Shown here: positions 26,761-40,746 of the stretch, in pieces
Position numbering within the stretch: position 1 is the stretch's first letter
Layout: each line of letters begins with the position of its first letter
NCBI GenBank assembly: GCA_947652605.1
Contig: CANTFG010000036.1
Span: forward strand, 62,001 to 126,000
From: Elmis aenea
Taxonomy: Eukaryota; Arthropoda; Insecta; Coleoptera; Elmidae
Direction: 5' to 3'
DNA: 64,000 nucleotides
Notes under the pieces: model-generated
What the model was told of the DNA's origin: nothing
The model's database searches: none
What the model saw: only the letters and a program-made list of their open reading frames with translations
Position numbers and translations under genes: made by a program

Positions 26761-28743
26761 CTCATTGAAAGACATGCAAAACAATTGTATTCATGTAAAG
26801 ATGCGAAGGATAAACTTGTCCTGTAATATACAAATCAATAATTAAAATTGTTTCGAAATAGTCGCTCAAGGAACATATGTATTAACTAAAGCACGGTATT
26901 TTTAGGAAATTATTAAAAATTAAAACCAGCTCATTGAAAGACATATGCAATACAATTGTATTCATGTAAAGAGACGATGGATAAACTGTTTCTGTGATAT
27001 ACAAATCAATAATTAAAATTGTTTCGAAATAGTCGCTCAAGGAACATATGTATTAACTAAAGCACGGTATTTTTAGGAAATTATTAAAAATTAAAACCAG
27101 CTCATTGAAAGATATATGCAAAACAATTGTATTCATGTAAAGAGGCGATGGATAAACTGTTCCTGTGATATACAAATCAATAATTAAAATTGTTTCGAAA
27201 TAGTCGCTCAAGGAACATATGTATTAACTAAAGCACGGTATTTTTAGGAAATTATTAAAACCTAAAACCAGCTCTTTGAAAGACATATGCAAAACAATTG
27301 TATTCATGTAAAGAGGCGATGGATAAACTGTTCCTGTGATATACAAATCAATAATTAAAATTGTTTAGAAATAGTCGCTCAAGGAACATATGTATTAACT
27401 AAAGCACGGTATTTTTAGGAAATTATTAAAAATTAAAACCAGCTCATTGAAAGACATATGCAAAACAATTGTATTTATGTAAAGAGGCGATGGATAAACT
27501 GTTCCTGTGATATACAAATCAATAATTAAAATTGTTTAGAAATAGTCGCTCAAGGAACATATGTATTAACTAAAGCACGGTATTTTTAGGAAATTATTAA
27601 AAATTAAAACCAGCTCATTGAAAGATATATGCAAAACAATTGTATTCATGTAAACAGGCGATGGATAAACTGTTCCTGTGATATACAAATCAATAATTAA
27701 AATTGTTTCGAAATAGTCGCTCAAGGAACATATGTATTAACTAAAGCACGGTATTTTTAGGAAATTATTAAAAATTAAAACCAGCTCATTGAAAGACATA
27801 TGCAAAACAGTTGTATTCATGTAAAGAGGCGATGGATAAACTGTTCCTGTGATATACAAATCAATAATTAAAATTGTTTAGAAATAGTCGCTAAAGGAAC
27901 ATATGTATTAACTAAAGCACGGTATTTTTGGGAAATCATTAAAAATTAAAACCAGCTCATTGAAAGACATATGCAAAACAATTGTATTCATGTAAAGAGG
28001 CGATGGATAAACTGTTTCTGTGATATACAAATCAATAATTAAAATTGTTTCGAAATAGTCGCTCAAGGAACATATGTATTAACTAAAGCACGGTATTTTT
28101 AGAAAATTATTAAAAATTAAAACCAGCTCATTGAAAGACATATGCAAAACAATTGTATTCATGTAAAGAAGCGATGGATAAACTGTTTCTGTGATATAAA
28201 AATCAATAATTAAAATTGTTTCGAAATAGTCGCTCAAGGAACATATGTATTAACTAAAGCACGGTATTTTTAGGAAATTATTAAAAATTAAAACCAGCTC
28301 ATTGAAAGACATATGCAAAACAATTGTATTCATGTAAAGAGGCGATGGATAAACTGTTTCTGTGATATAAAAATCAAGAATTAAAATTGTTTCGAAATAG
28401 TCGCTCAAGGAACATATGTATTAACTAAAGCACGGTATTTTTAGGAAATTATTAAAAATTAAAACCAGCTCATTGAAAGACATATGCAAAACAATTGTAT
28501 TCATGTAAAGAGGCGATGGATAAACTGTTTCTGTGATATAAAAATCAATAATTAAAATTGTTTCGAAATAGTCGCTCAAGGAACATATGTATTAACTAAA
28601 GCACGGTATTTTTAGGAAATTATTAAAAATTAAAACCAGCTCATTGAAAGACATATGCAAAACAATTGTATTCATGTAAAGAGGCGATGGATAAACTGTT
28701 CCTGTGACATACCAATCAATAATTAAAATTGTTTAGAAATAGT
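26761..28743 (+). repeat. Block B, long form lacking its first monomers
   Basis: Markers in order: atgcgaagg/cttgtcc, gcaatac with gagacg, gatatatgc, ctctttg, tttatg, gatatatg with aaacagg, gggaaatcatt, agaaaatt, ataaaaatc, aagaatt, ataaaaatc, gacatacc with cgcccaag at 28743. A 2-bp deletion gives gacatgc near 26774. The first half of long B (aaatcatt, atacc) is missing and catataaag and tttcaaaatag lie just upstream. Confidence 0.75.
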
Positions 28744-31200
28744 CGCCCAAGGAACATATGTATTAACTAAAGCACGGTATTTTTAGGAAATTATTAAAAA
28801 TTAAAACCAGCTCATTGAAAGACATATGCAAAACAATTGTATTCATGTAAAGAGGCGATGGATAAACTGTTCCTGTGATATACAAATCAATAATTAAAAT
28901 TGTTCAGAAATAGTCGCTCAAGGAACATATGTATTAACTAAAGCACGGTATTTTTAGGAAATTATTAAAAATTAAAACCAGCTCATTGAAAGACATATGC
29001 AAAACAATTGTATTCATGTAAAGAGGCGATGGATAAACTGTTCCTGTGATATACAAATCAATAATTGAAATTGTTTCGAAATAGTCGCTCAAGGAACATA
29101 TGTATTAACTAAAGCACGGTATTTTTAGGAAATTATTAAAAATTAAAACCAGCTCATTGAAAGACATATGCAAAACAATTGTATTCATGTAAAGAGGCGA
29201 TGGATAAACTGTTCCTGTGATATACAAATCAATAATTAAAATTGTTCAGAAATAGTCGCTCAAGGAACATATGTATTAACTAAAGCACGGTATTTTTAGG
29301 AAATCATTAAAAATTAAAACCAGCTCATTGAAAGACATATGCAAAACAATTGTATTCATGTAAAGAGGCGATGGATAAACTGTTCCTGTGATATACAAAT
29401 CAATAATTAAAATTGTTCAGAAATAATCGCTCAAGGAACATATGTATTAACTAAAGCACGGTATTTTTAGGAAATTATTAAAAATTAAAACCAGCTCATT
29501 GAAAGACATATGCAAAACAATTGTATTCATGTAAAGAGGCGATGGATAAACTGTTCCTGTGATATACAAATCAATAATTGAAATTGTTTCGAAATAGTCG
29601 CTCAAGGAACATATGTATTAACTAAAGCATGGTATTTTTAGGAAATTATTAAAAATTAAAACCAGCTCATTGAAAGACATATGCAAAACAATTGTATTCA
29701 TGTAAAGAGGCGATGGATAAACTGTTCCTGTGATATACAAATCAATAATTAAAATTGTTTCGAAATAGTCGCTCAAGGAACATATGTATTAACTAAAGCA
29801 CGGTATTTTTAGGAAATTATTAAAAATTAAAACCAGCTCATTGAAAGACATATGCAAAACAATTGTATTCATGTTAAGAGGCGATGGATAAACTGTTCCT
29901 GTGATATACAAATCAATAATTAAAATTGTTACGAAATAGTCGCTCAAGGAACATATGTATTAACTAAAGCACGGTATTTTTAGGAAATTATTAAAAATTA
30001 AAACCAGCTCTTTGAAAGACATATGCAAAACAATTGTATTCATGTAAAAAGGCGATGGATAAACTGTTCCTTTGATATACAAATCAATAATTAAAATTGT
30101 TCAGAAATAGTCGCTCAAGGAACATATGTATTAACTAAAGCACGGTATTTTTAGGAAATTATTAAAAATTAAAACCAGCTCATTGAAAGACATATGCAAA
30201 ACAATTGTATTCATGTAAAAAAGCGATGGATAAACTGTTCCAGTGATATACAAATCAATAATTAAAATTGTTTCGAAATAGTCGCTCAAGGAACATATGT
30301 ATTAACTAAAGCACGGTATTTTTAGGAAATTATTAAAAATTAAAACCAGCTCATTAAAAGACATATGCAAAACAATTGTATTCATGTAAAGAGGCGATGG
30401 ATAAACTGTTCCTGTGATATACAAATCAATAATTAAAATTGTTTCGAAATAGTCGCTCAAGGAACATATGTATTAACTAAAGCACGGTATTTTTAGGAAA
30501 TTATTAAAAATTAAAACCAGCTCATTGAAAGACATATGCAAAACAATTGTATTCATGTAAAGAGGCGATAGATAAACTGTTCCTGTAATATACAAATCAA
30601 TAATTAAAATTGTTTCGAAATAGTCGCTTAAGGAACATATGTATTAACTAAAGCACGGTATTTTTAGGAAATTATTAAAAATTAAAACCAGCTCATTGAA
30701 AGACATATGCAAAACAATTGTATTCATGTAAAGAGGCGATGGATAAACTGTTCCTGTGATATACAAATCAATAATTGAATTTGTTTCGAAATAGTCGCTC
30801 AAGGAACATATGTATTAACTGAAGCACGGTATTTTTAGGAAATTATTAAAAATTAAAACCAGCTCATTGAAAGACATATGCAAAACAATTGTATTCATGT
30901 AAAGAGGCGATGGATAAACTGTTTCTGTGATATACAAATCAATAATTAAAATTGTTTCGAAATAGTCGCTCAAGGAACATATGTATTAACTAAAGCACGG
31001 TATTTTTAGGAAATTATTAAAAATTAAAACCAGCTCATTAAAAGACATATGCAAAACAATTGTATTCATGTAAAGAGGCGATGGATAAACTGTTCCTGTG
31101 ATATACAAATCAATAATTAAAATTGTTTAGAAATAGTCGCTCAAGGAACATATGTATTAACTAAAGCACGGTATTTTTAGGAAATTATTAAAAATTAAAA
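28744..31200 (+). repeat. Block C (complete series)
   Basis: This is the clearest full C series: ttcag, ttgaaattg, ttcag, aaatcatt, ttcag with aataatcg, ttgaaattg, gcatgg, gttaagagg, ttacg, ctctttg, cctttg, ttcag, aaaaaagcg, ccagtg, ttaaaag, gatagat with cctgtaat, cgcttaag, gaatttg, ctgaag and tttctg. It can be used as the type copy for the block. It begins 42 monomers before the cgcccaag at 35927. Confidence 0.8.
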
Positions 31201-33900
31201 CCAGCTCATTGAAAGACATATGCAAAACAATTGTATTCATGTAAAGAGGCGATGGATAAACTGTTCCTGTGATATACAAATCAATAATTAAAATTGTTTC
31301 GAAATAGTCGCTCAAGGAACATATGTATTAACTAAAGCACGGTATTTTTAGGAAATTATTAAAAATTAAAACCAGCTCATTGAAAGACATATGCAAAACA
31401 ATTGTATTCATGTAAAGAGGCGATGGATAAACTGTTCCTGTGATATACAAATCAATAATTAAAATTGTTTAGAAATAGTCGCTCAAGGAACATATGTATT
31501 AACTAAAGCACGGTATTTTTAGGAAATTATTAAAAATTAAAACCAGCTCATTGAAAGACATATGCAAAACAATTGTATTCATGTAAAGAGGCGATGGATA
31601 AACTGTTCCTGTGATATACAAATCAATAATTAAAATTGTTTCGAAATAGTCGCTCAAGGAACATATGTATTAACTAAAGCACGGTATTTTTAGGAAATTA
31701 TTAAAAATTAAAACCAGCTCATTGAAAGACATATGCAAAACAATTTTTTTCATGTAAAGATGCGAAGGATAAACTGTTCCTGTGATATACAAATCAATAA
31801 TTAAAATTGTTTCGAAATAGTCGCTCAAGGAACATATGTATTAACTAAAGCACGGTATTTTTAGGAAATTATTAAAAATTAAAACCAGCTCATTGAAAGA
31901 CATATGCAAAACAATTTTTTTCATGTAAAGATGCGAAGGATAAACTGTTCCTGTGATATACAAATCAATAATTAAAATTGTTTCGAAATAGTCGCTCAAG
32001 GAATATATGTATTAACTAAAGCACGGTATTTTTAGGAAATTATTAAAAATTAAAACCAGATTATTGAAAGACATATGCGAAACAATTGCATTCATGTAAA
32101 GAGGCGATGGATAAACTGTTCCTGTGATATACAAATCAATAATTAAAATTGTTTAGAAATAGACGCTCAAGGAACATATGTATTAACTAAAGCACGGTAT
32201 TTTTAGGAAATTATTAAAAATTAAAACCAGCTCATCGAAAGACATATGCAAAACAATTGTATTCATGTAAAGAGGCGATGGATAAACTGTTCCTGTGATA
32301 TACAAATCAATAATTAAAATTGTTTAGAAATAGTCGCTCAAGGAACATATGTATTAACTAAAGCACGGTATTTTTAGGAAATTATTAAAAATTAAAACCA
32401 GCTCATTGAAAGACATATGCAAAACAATTGTATTCATGTAAAGAGGCGATGGATAAACTGTTCCTGTGATATACAAATCAATAATTAAAATTGTTTCGAA
32501 ATAGTCGCTCAAGGAACATATGTATTAACTAAAGCACGGTATTTTTAGGAAATTATTAAAAATTAAAACCAGCTCATTGAAAGACATATGCAAAACAATT
32601 TTTTTCATGTAAAGATGCGAAGGATAAACTGTTCCTGTGATATACAAATCAATAATTAAAATTGTTTCGAAATAGTCGCTCAAGGAATATATGTATTAAC
32701 TAAAGCACGGTATTTTTAGGAAATTATTAAAAATTAAAACCAGCTTATTGAAAGACATATGCGAAACAATTGCATTCATGTAAAGAGGCGATGGATAAAC
32801 TGTTCCTGTGATATACAAATCAATAATTAAAATTGTTTTGAAATAGACGCTCAAGGAACATATGTATTAACTAAAGCACGGTATTTTTAGGAAATTATTA
32901 AAAATTAAAACCAGCTCATCGAAAGACATATGCAAAACAATTGTATTCATGTAAAGAGGCGATGGATAAACTGTTCCTGTGATATACAAATCAATAATTA
33001 AAATTGTTTAGAAATAGTCGCTCAAGGAACATATGTATTAACTAAAGCACGGTATTTTTAGGAAATTATTAAAAATTAAAACCAGCTCATTGAAAGACAT
33101 ATGCAAAACAATTGTATTCATGTAAAGAGGCGATGGATAAACTGTTCCTGTGATATACAAATCAATAATTAAAATTGTTTCGAAATAGTCGCTCAAGGAA
33201 CATATGTATTAACTAAAGCACGGTATTTTTAGGAAATTATTAAAAATTAAAACCAGCTCATTGAAAGACATATGCAAAACAATTGTATTCATGTAAAGAG
33301 GCGATGGATAAACTGTTCCTGTGATATACAAATCAATAATTAAAATTGTTTAGAAATAGTCGCTTAAGGAACATATGTATTAACTAAAGCACGGTATTTT
33401 TAGGAAATTATTAAAAATTAAAACCAGCTCATTGAAAGACATATGCAAAACAATTGTATTCATGTAAAGAGGCGATGGATAAACTGTTCCTGTGATATAC
33501 AAATCAATAATTAAAATTGTTTCGAAATAGTCGCTCAAGGAACATATGTATTAACTAAAGCACGGTATTTTTAGGAAATTATTAAAAATTAAAACCAGCT
33601 CATTGAAAGACATATGCAAAACAATTTTTTTCATGTAAAGATGCGAAGGATAAACTGTTCCTGTGATATACAAATCAATAATTAAAATTGTTTCGAAATA
33701 GTCGCTCAAGGAACATATGTATTAACTAAAGCACGGTATTTTTAGGAAATAATTAAAAATTAAAACCAGCTTATTGAAAGACATATGCAAAACAATTGTA
33801 TTCATGTAAAGAGGCGATGGATAAACTGTTCCTGTGATATACAAATCAATAATTAAAATTGTTTAGAAATAGTCGCTCAAGGAACATATGTATTAACTAA
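31201..33900 (+). repeat. Block E with T7 monomers and a repeated trio
   Basis: T7 monomers lie at about 31741, 31912, 32596 and 33622. The trio of an aatatatg monomer, a cttattg monomer with gcgaaac and tgcattc, and an agacgctc junction with catcgaaag occurs at 32.0-32.24 and again at 32.69-32.92 kb, a four-monomer step. The remaining monomers are near consensus. Confidence 0.7.
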
Positions 33901-35926
33901 AGCACGGTATTTTTAAGACATTATTAAAAATTAAAACCAGCTCATTGAAAGACATATGCAAGACAATTGTATTCATGTAAAAAGGCGATGGATCCTGTCA
34001 TATACAAATCAATAATTAAAATTGTTTAGAAATAGTCGCTCAAGGAACATATGTATTAACTAAAGCACTGTATTTTTAGGAAATTATTAAAAATTAAAAC
34101 CAGCTCATTGAAAGACATATGCAAAACAATTGTATTCATGTAAAGAGGCGATGGATAAACTGTTCCTGTGATATACAAATCAATAATTAAAATTGTTTAG
34201 AAATAGTCGCTCAAGGAACATATGTATTAACTAAGGCACGGTATTTTTAGGAAATTATTAAAAATTAAAACCAGCTCATTGAAAGACATATGCAAAACAA
34301 TTGTATTCATGTAAAGAGGCGATGGATAAACTGATCCTGTTATATACAAATCAATAATTAAAATTGTTTAGAAATAGTCGCTCAAGGAACATATGTATTA
34401 ACTAAAGCACGGTATTTTTAGGAAATTATTAAAAATTAAAACCAGCTCATTGAAAGACATATGCAAAACAATTGTATTCATGTAAAGAGGCGATGGATAA
34501 ACTGTTTCTGTGATATACAAATCAATAATTAAAATTGTTTCGAAATAGTCGCTCAAAGAACATATGTATGAACTAAAGCACGGTATTTTTTGGAAATCAT
34601 TAAAAATTAAAACCAGCTCATTGAAAGACATATGCAAAACAATTGTATTCATGTAAAGAGGCGATGGATAAACTGTTCCAGTGATATACAAATCAATAAT
34701 TGAAATTGTTTCGAAATAGTCGCTGAAGGAACATATGTATTAACTAAAGCACGGTATTTTTAGGAAATTATTAAAAATTAAAACCAGCTCTTTGAAAGAC
34801 ATATGCAAAACAATTGTATTCATGTAAAGAGGCGATGGATAAACTGTTCCTGTGATATACAAATCAATAATTAAAATTGTTCAGAAATAGTCGCTCAAGG
34901 AATATATGTATTAACTAAAGCACGGTATTTTTAGGAAATTATTAAAAATTAAAACCAGCTCATTGAAAGACATATGCAAAACAATTGTATTCATGTAAAG
35001 AAGCGATGGATAAACTGTTCCTGTGATATACAAATCAATAATTAAAATTGTTTAGAAATAGTCGCTCAAGGAACATATGTATTAACTAAAGCACGGTATT
35101 TTTAGGAAATTATTAAAAATTAAAACCAGCTCATTGAAAGACATATGCAAAACAATTGTATTCATGTAAAGAGGCGATGGATAAACTGTTTCTGTGATAT
35201 ACAAATCAATAATTGAAATTGTTTCGAAATAGTCGCTTAAGGAACATATGTATTAACTAAAGCACGGTATTTTTAGGAAATTATTAAAAATTAAAACCAG
35301 CTCATTGAAAGACATATGCAAAACAATTGTATTCATGTAAAGAGGCGATGGATAAACTGTTCCTGTGATATACAAATCAATAATTAAAATTGTTTCGAAA
35401 TAGTCGCTCAAGGAACATATGTATTAACTAAAGCACGGTATTTTTAGGAAATTATTAAAAATTAAAACCAGCTCTTTGAAAGACATATGCAAAACAATTG
35501 TATACACGTAAAGAGGCGATAGATAAACTGTTCCTGTAATATACAAATCAATAATTAAAATTGTTGCGAAATAGTCGCTCAAGGAACATATGTATTAACT
35601 AAAGCACGGTATTTTTAGAAAATTATTAAAAATTAAAACCAGCTCATTGAAAGACATATGCAAAACAATTTTATTCATGTAAAGAGGCGATGGATAAACT
35701 GTTCCTGTGATATAAAAATCAATATATAAAATTGTTTCGAAATAGTCGCTCAAAGAACATATGTATTAACTAAAGCACGGTATTTTTAGGAAATTATTAA
35801 AAATTAAAACCAGCTCATTGAAAGACATATGCAAAACAATTGTATTCATGTAAAGAGGCGATGGATAAACTGTTCCTGTGACATACCAATCAATAATTAA
35901 AATTGTTTAGAAATAGTCGCCCAAGG
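33901..35926 (+). repeat. Block D (copy 3) joined to the end of B
   Basis: The run is aagacatt at 33915, gcactgta, gatcctgtta, the tatgaact monomer with ttttttggaaatcatt, ccagtg, ctctttg, ttcag, aatatatg, agaagcgatgg, then gtatacacg with gatagat. It then jumps to ataaaaatc and gacatacc/cgcccaag, which belong to the end of block B. The near-complete absence of B here marks a deletion or recombination junction near 35.7 kb. One monomer has an 8-bp deletion (ggatcctgtc) near 33992. Confidence 0.75.
33927..34018 (+). repeat. 8-bp deletion monomer in D copy 3
   Basis: The stretch ggataaactgttcctg is reduced to ggatcctg, losing eight bases. This accounts for the -8 bp departure from a whole 40-monomer spacing between the aagacatt monomers at 33915 and 40747. 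Confidence 0.85.
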
Positions 35927-36585
35927 AACATATGTATTAACTAAAGCACGGTATTTTTAGGAAATTATTAAAAATTAAAACCAGCTCATTGAAAGACATA
36001 TGCAAAACAATTGTATTCATGTAAAGAGGCGATGGATAAACTGTTCCTGTGATATACAAATCAATAATTAAAATTGTTCAGAAATAGTCGCTCAAGGAAC
36101 ATATGTATTAACTAAAGCACGGTATTTTTAGGAAATTATTAAAAATTAAAACCAGCTCATTGAAAGACATATGCAAAACAATTGTATTCATGTAAAGAGG
36201 CGATGGATAAACTGTTCCTGTGATATACAAATCAATAATTGAAATTGTTTCGAAATAGTCGCTCAAGGAACATATGTATTAACTAAAGCACGGTATTTTT
36301 AGGAAATTATTAAAAATTAAAACCAGCTCATTGAAAGACATATGCAAAACAATTGTATTCATGTAAAGAGGCGATGGATAAACTGTTCCTGTGATATACA
36401 AATCAATAATTAAAATTGTTCAGAAATAGTCGCTCAAGGAACATATGTATTAACTAAAGCACGGTATTTTTAGGAAATCATTAAAAATTAAAACCAGCTC
36501 ATTGAAAGACATATGCAAAACAATTGTATTCATGTAAAGAGGCGATGGATAAACTGTTCCTGTGATATACAAATCAATAATTAAA
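35927..36585 (+). repeat. Block C fragment (first four monomers)
   Basis: After cgcccaag at 35927 come ttcag, ttgaaattg, ttcag and aaatcatt. The next ttcag/aataatcg monomer is already the start of the ten-monomer duplication and leads into block B markers rather than gcatgg, so C is cut off here. Confidence 0.75.
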
Positions 36586-39500
36586 ATTGTTCAGAAATAA
36601 TCGCTCAAGGAACATATGTATTAAATAAAGCACGGTATTTTTAGGAAATTATTAAAAATTAAAACCAGCTCATTGAAAGACTTATGCAAAACAATTGTAT
36701 TCATGTAAAGATGCGAAGGATAAACTTGTCCTGTGATATACAAATCAATAATTAAAATTGTTTAAAAATAGTCGCTCAAGGAACATATGTATTAACTAAA
36801 GCACGGTATTTTTAGGAAATCATTAAAAATTAAAACCAGCTCATTGAAAGACATATGCAAAACAATTGTATTCATGTAAAGAGGCGATGGATAAACTGTT
36901 TCTGTGATATACAAATCAATAATTAAAATTGTTTCGAAATAGTCGCTCAAGGAACATATGTATTAACTAAAGCACGGTATTTTTAGGAAATTATTAAAAA
37001 TTAAAACCAGCTCATTGAAAGATATATGCAAAACAATTGTATTCATGTAAAGAGGCGATGGATAAACTGTTCCTGTGATATACCAATCAATAATTAAAAT
37101 TGTTTAGAAATAGTCGCTCAAGGAACATATGTATTAACTAAAGCACGGTATTTTTAGGAAATTATTAAAAATTAAAACCAGCTCATTGAAAGACATATGC
37201 AAAACAATTGTATTCATATAAAGAGGCGATGGATAAACTGTTCCTGTGATATACAAATCAATAATTAAAATTGTTTCAAAATAGTCGCTCAAGGAACATA
37301 TGTATTAACTAAAGCACGGTATTTTTAGGAAATTATTCAAAATTAAAACCAGCTCATTGAAAGACATATGCAAAACAATTGTATTCATGTAAAGATGCGA
37401 AGGATAAACTTGTCCTGTGATATACAAATCAATAATTAAAATTGTTTCGAAATAGTCGCTCAAGGAACATATGTATTAACTAAAGCACGGTATTTTTAGG
37501 AAATTATTAAAAATTAAAACCAGCTTATTGAAAGACATATGCGAAACAATTGCATTCATGTAAAGAGGCGATGGATAAACTGTTCCTGTGATATACAAAT
37601 CAATAATTAAAATTGTTTAGAAATAGTCGCTCAAGGAACATATGTATTAACTAAAGCACGGTATTTTTAGGAAATTATTAAAAATTAAAACCAGCTCATC
37701 GAAAGACATATGCAAAACAATTGTATTCATGTAAAGAGGCGATGGATAAAGTGTTCCTGTGATATACAAATCAATAATTAAAATTGTTTAGAAATAGTCG
37801 CTCAAGGAACATATGTATTAACTAAAGCACGGTATTTTTAGGAAATTATTAAAAATTAAAACCAGCTCATTGAAAGACATATGCAAAACAATTGTATTCA
37901 TGTAAAGAGGCGATGGATAAACTGTTCCTGTGATATACAAATCAATAATTAAAATTGTTTCGAAATAGTCGCTCAAGGAACATATGTATTAACTAAAGCA
38001 CGGTATTTTTAGGAAATTATTAAAAATTAAAACCAGCTCATCGAAAGACATATGCAAAACAATTGTATTCATGTAAAGAGGCGATGGATAAAGTGTTCCT
38101 GTGATATACAAATCAATAATTAAAATTGTTTAGAAATAGTCGCTCAAGGAACATATGTATTAACTAAAGCACGGTATTTTTAGGAAATTATTAAAAATTA
38201 AAACCAGCTCATTGAAAGACATATGCAAAACAATTGTATTCATGTAAAGAGGCGATGGATAAACTGTTCCTGTGATATACAAATCAATAATTAAAATTGT
38301 TCAGAAATAATCGCTCAAGGAACATATGTATTAAATAAAGCACGGTATTTTTAGGAAATTATTAAAAATTAAAACCAGCTCATTGAAAGACTTATGCAAA
38401 ACAATTGTATTCATGTAAAGATGCGAAGGATAAACTTGTCCTGTGATATACAAATCAATAATTAAAATTGTTTAAAAATAGTCGCTCAAGGAACATATGT
38501 ATTAACTAAAGCACGGTATTTTTAGGAAATCATTAAAAATTAAAACCAGCTCATTGAAAGACATATGCAAAACAATTGTATTCATGTAAAGAGGCGATGG
38601 ATAAACTGTTTCTGTGATATACAAATCAATAATTAAAATTGTTTCGAAATAGTCGCTCAAGGAACATATGTATTAACTAAAGCACGGTATTTTTAGGAAA
38701 TTATTAAAAATTAAAACCAGCTCATTGAAAGATATATGCAAAACAATTGTATTCATGTAAAGAGGCGATGGATAAACTGTTCCTGTCATATACCAATCAA
38801 TAATTAAAATTGTTTAGAAATAGTCGCTCAAGGAACATATGTATTAACTAAAGCACGGTATTTTTAGGAAATTATTAAAAATTAAAACCAGCTCATTGAA
38901 AGACATATGCAAAACAATTGTATTCATATAAAGAGGCGATGGATAAACTGTTCCTGTGATATACAAATCAATAATTAAAATTGTTTCAAAATAGTCGCTC
39001 AAGGAACATATGTATTAACTAAAGCACGGTATTTTTAGGAAATTATTAAAAATTAAAACCAGCTCATTGAAAGACATATGCAAAACAATTGTATTCATGT
39101 AAAGATGCGAAGGATAAACTTGTCCTGTGATATACAAATCAATAATTAAAATTGTTTCGAAATAGTCGCTCAAGGAACATATGTATTAACTAAAGCACGG
39201 TATTTTTAGGAAATTATTAAAAATTAAAACCAGCTTATTGAAAGACATATGCGAAACAATTGCATTCATGTAAAGAGGCGATGGATAAACTGTTCCTGTG
39301 ATATACAAATCAATAATTAAAATTGTTTAGAAATAGTCGCTCAAGGAACATATGTATTAACTAAAGCACGGTATTTTTAGGAAATTATTAAAAATTAAAA
39401 CCAGCTCATCGAAAGACATATGCAAAACAATTGTATTCATGTAAAGAGGCGATGGATAAAGTGTTCCTGTGATATACAAATCAATAATTAAAATTGTTTA

Positions 39501-39746
39501 GAAATAGTCGCTCAAGGAACATATGTATTAACTAAAGCACGGTATTTTTAGGAAATTATTAAAAATTAAAACCAGCTCATTGAAAGACATATGCAAAACA
39601 ATTGTATTCATGTAAAGAGGCGATGGATAAACTGTTCCTGTGATATACAAATCAATAATTAAAATTGTTTCGAAATAGTCGCTCAAGGAACATATGTATT
39701 AACTAAAGCACGGTATTTTTAGGAAATTATTAAAAATTAAAACCAG
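36586..39746 (+). repeat. Ten-monomer tandem duplication (offset 1710 bp)
   Basis: Copy 1 is about 36586-38036 and copy 2 about 38296-39746. Both begin with a ttcag/aataatcg monomer followed by ttaaataaag and the otherwise rare acttatgc, then atgcgaagg/cttgtcc (36710 and 38420), aaatcatt, gatatatgc, atacc, catataaag, tttcaaaatag, a second atgcgaagg, a cttattg/gcgaaac monomer, catcgaaag and aaagtgttcc. I noticed only two differences: ttattcaaaa at 37337 and cctgtcatata at 38784. In copy 1 the catcgaaag/aaagtg monomer also recurs two monomers later at about 38041. Confidence 0.85.
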
Positions 39747-40746
39747 CTCATTGAAAGACATATGCAAAACAATTGTATTCATGTAAAGAGGCGATGGATA
39801 AACTGTTCCTGTGATATACAAATCAATAATTAAAATTGTTTAGAAATAGTCGCTCAAGGAACATATGTATTAACTAAAGCACGGTATTTTTAGGAAATTA
39901 TTAAAAATTAAAACCAGCTCATTGAAAGACATATGCAAAACAATTGTATTCATGTAAAGAGGCGATGGATAAACTGTTCCTGTGATATACAAATCAATAA
40001 TTAAAATTGTTTCGAAATAGTCGCTCAAGGAACATATGTATTAACTAAAGCACGGTATTTTTAGGAAATTATTAAAAATTAAAACCAGCTCATTGAAAGA
40101 CATATGCAAAACAATTTTTTTCATGTAAAGATGCGAAGGATAAACTGTTCCTGTAATATACAAATCAATAATTAAAATTGTTTCGAAATAGTCGCTCAAG
40201 GAACATATGTATTAACTAAAGCACGGTATTTTTAGGAAATAATTAAAAATTAAAACCAGCTCATTGAAAGACATATGCAAAACAATTGTATTCATGTAAA
40301 GAGGCGATGGATAAACTGTTCCTGTGATATACAAATCAATAATTAAAATTGTTCAGAAATAGTCGCTCAAGGAACATATGTATTAACTAAAGCACGGTAT
40401 TTTTGGGAAATCATTAAAAATTAAAACCAGCTCATTGAAAGACATATGCAAAACAATTGTATTCATGTAAAGAGGCGATGGATAAACTGTTCCTGTGATA
40501 TACAAATCAATAATTAAAATTGTTCAGAAATAATCGCTCAAGGAACATATGTATTAACTAAAGCACGGTATTTTTAGGAAATTATTAAAAATTAAAACCA
40601 GCTCATTGAAAGACATATGCAAAACAATTGTATTCATGTAAAGAGGCGATGGATAAACTGTTCCTGTGATATACAAATCAATAATTAAAATTGTTTAGAA
40701 ATAGTCGCTCAAGGAACATATGTATTAACTAAAGCACGGTATTTTT
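39747..40746 (+). repeat. E fragment and C fragment before D
   Basis: Near-consensus monomers include the last T7 monomer of the window at about 40112, here with cctgtaat. These are followed by ttcag, gggaaatcatt, and ttcag with aataatcg. No T7 monomer was seen anywhere to the right of this segment. Confidence 0.7.
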
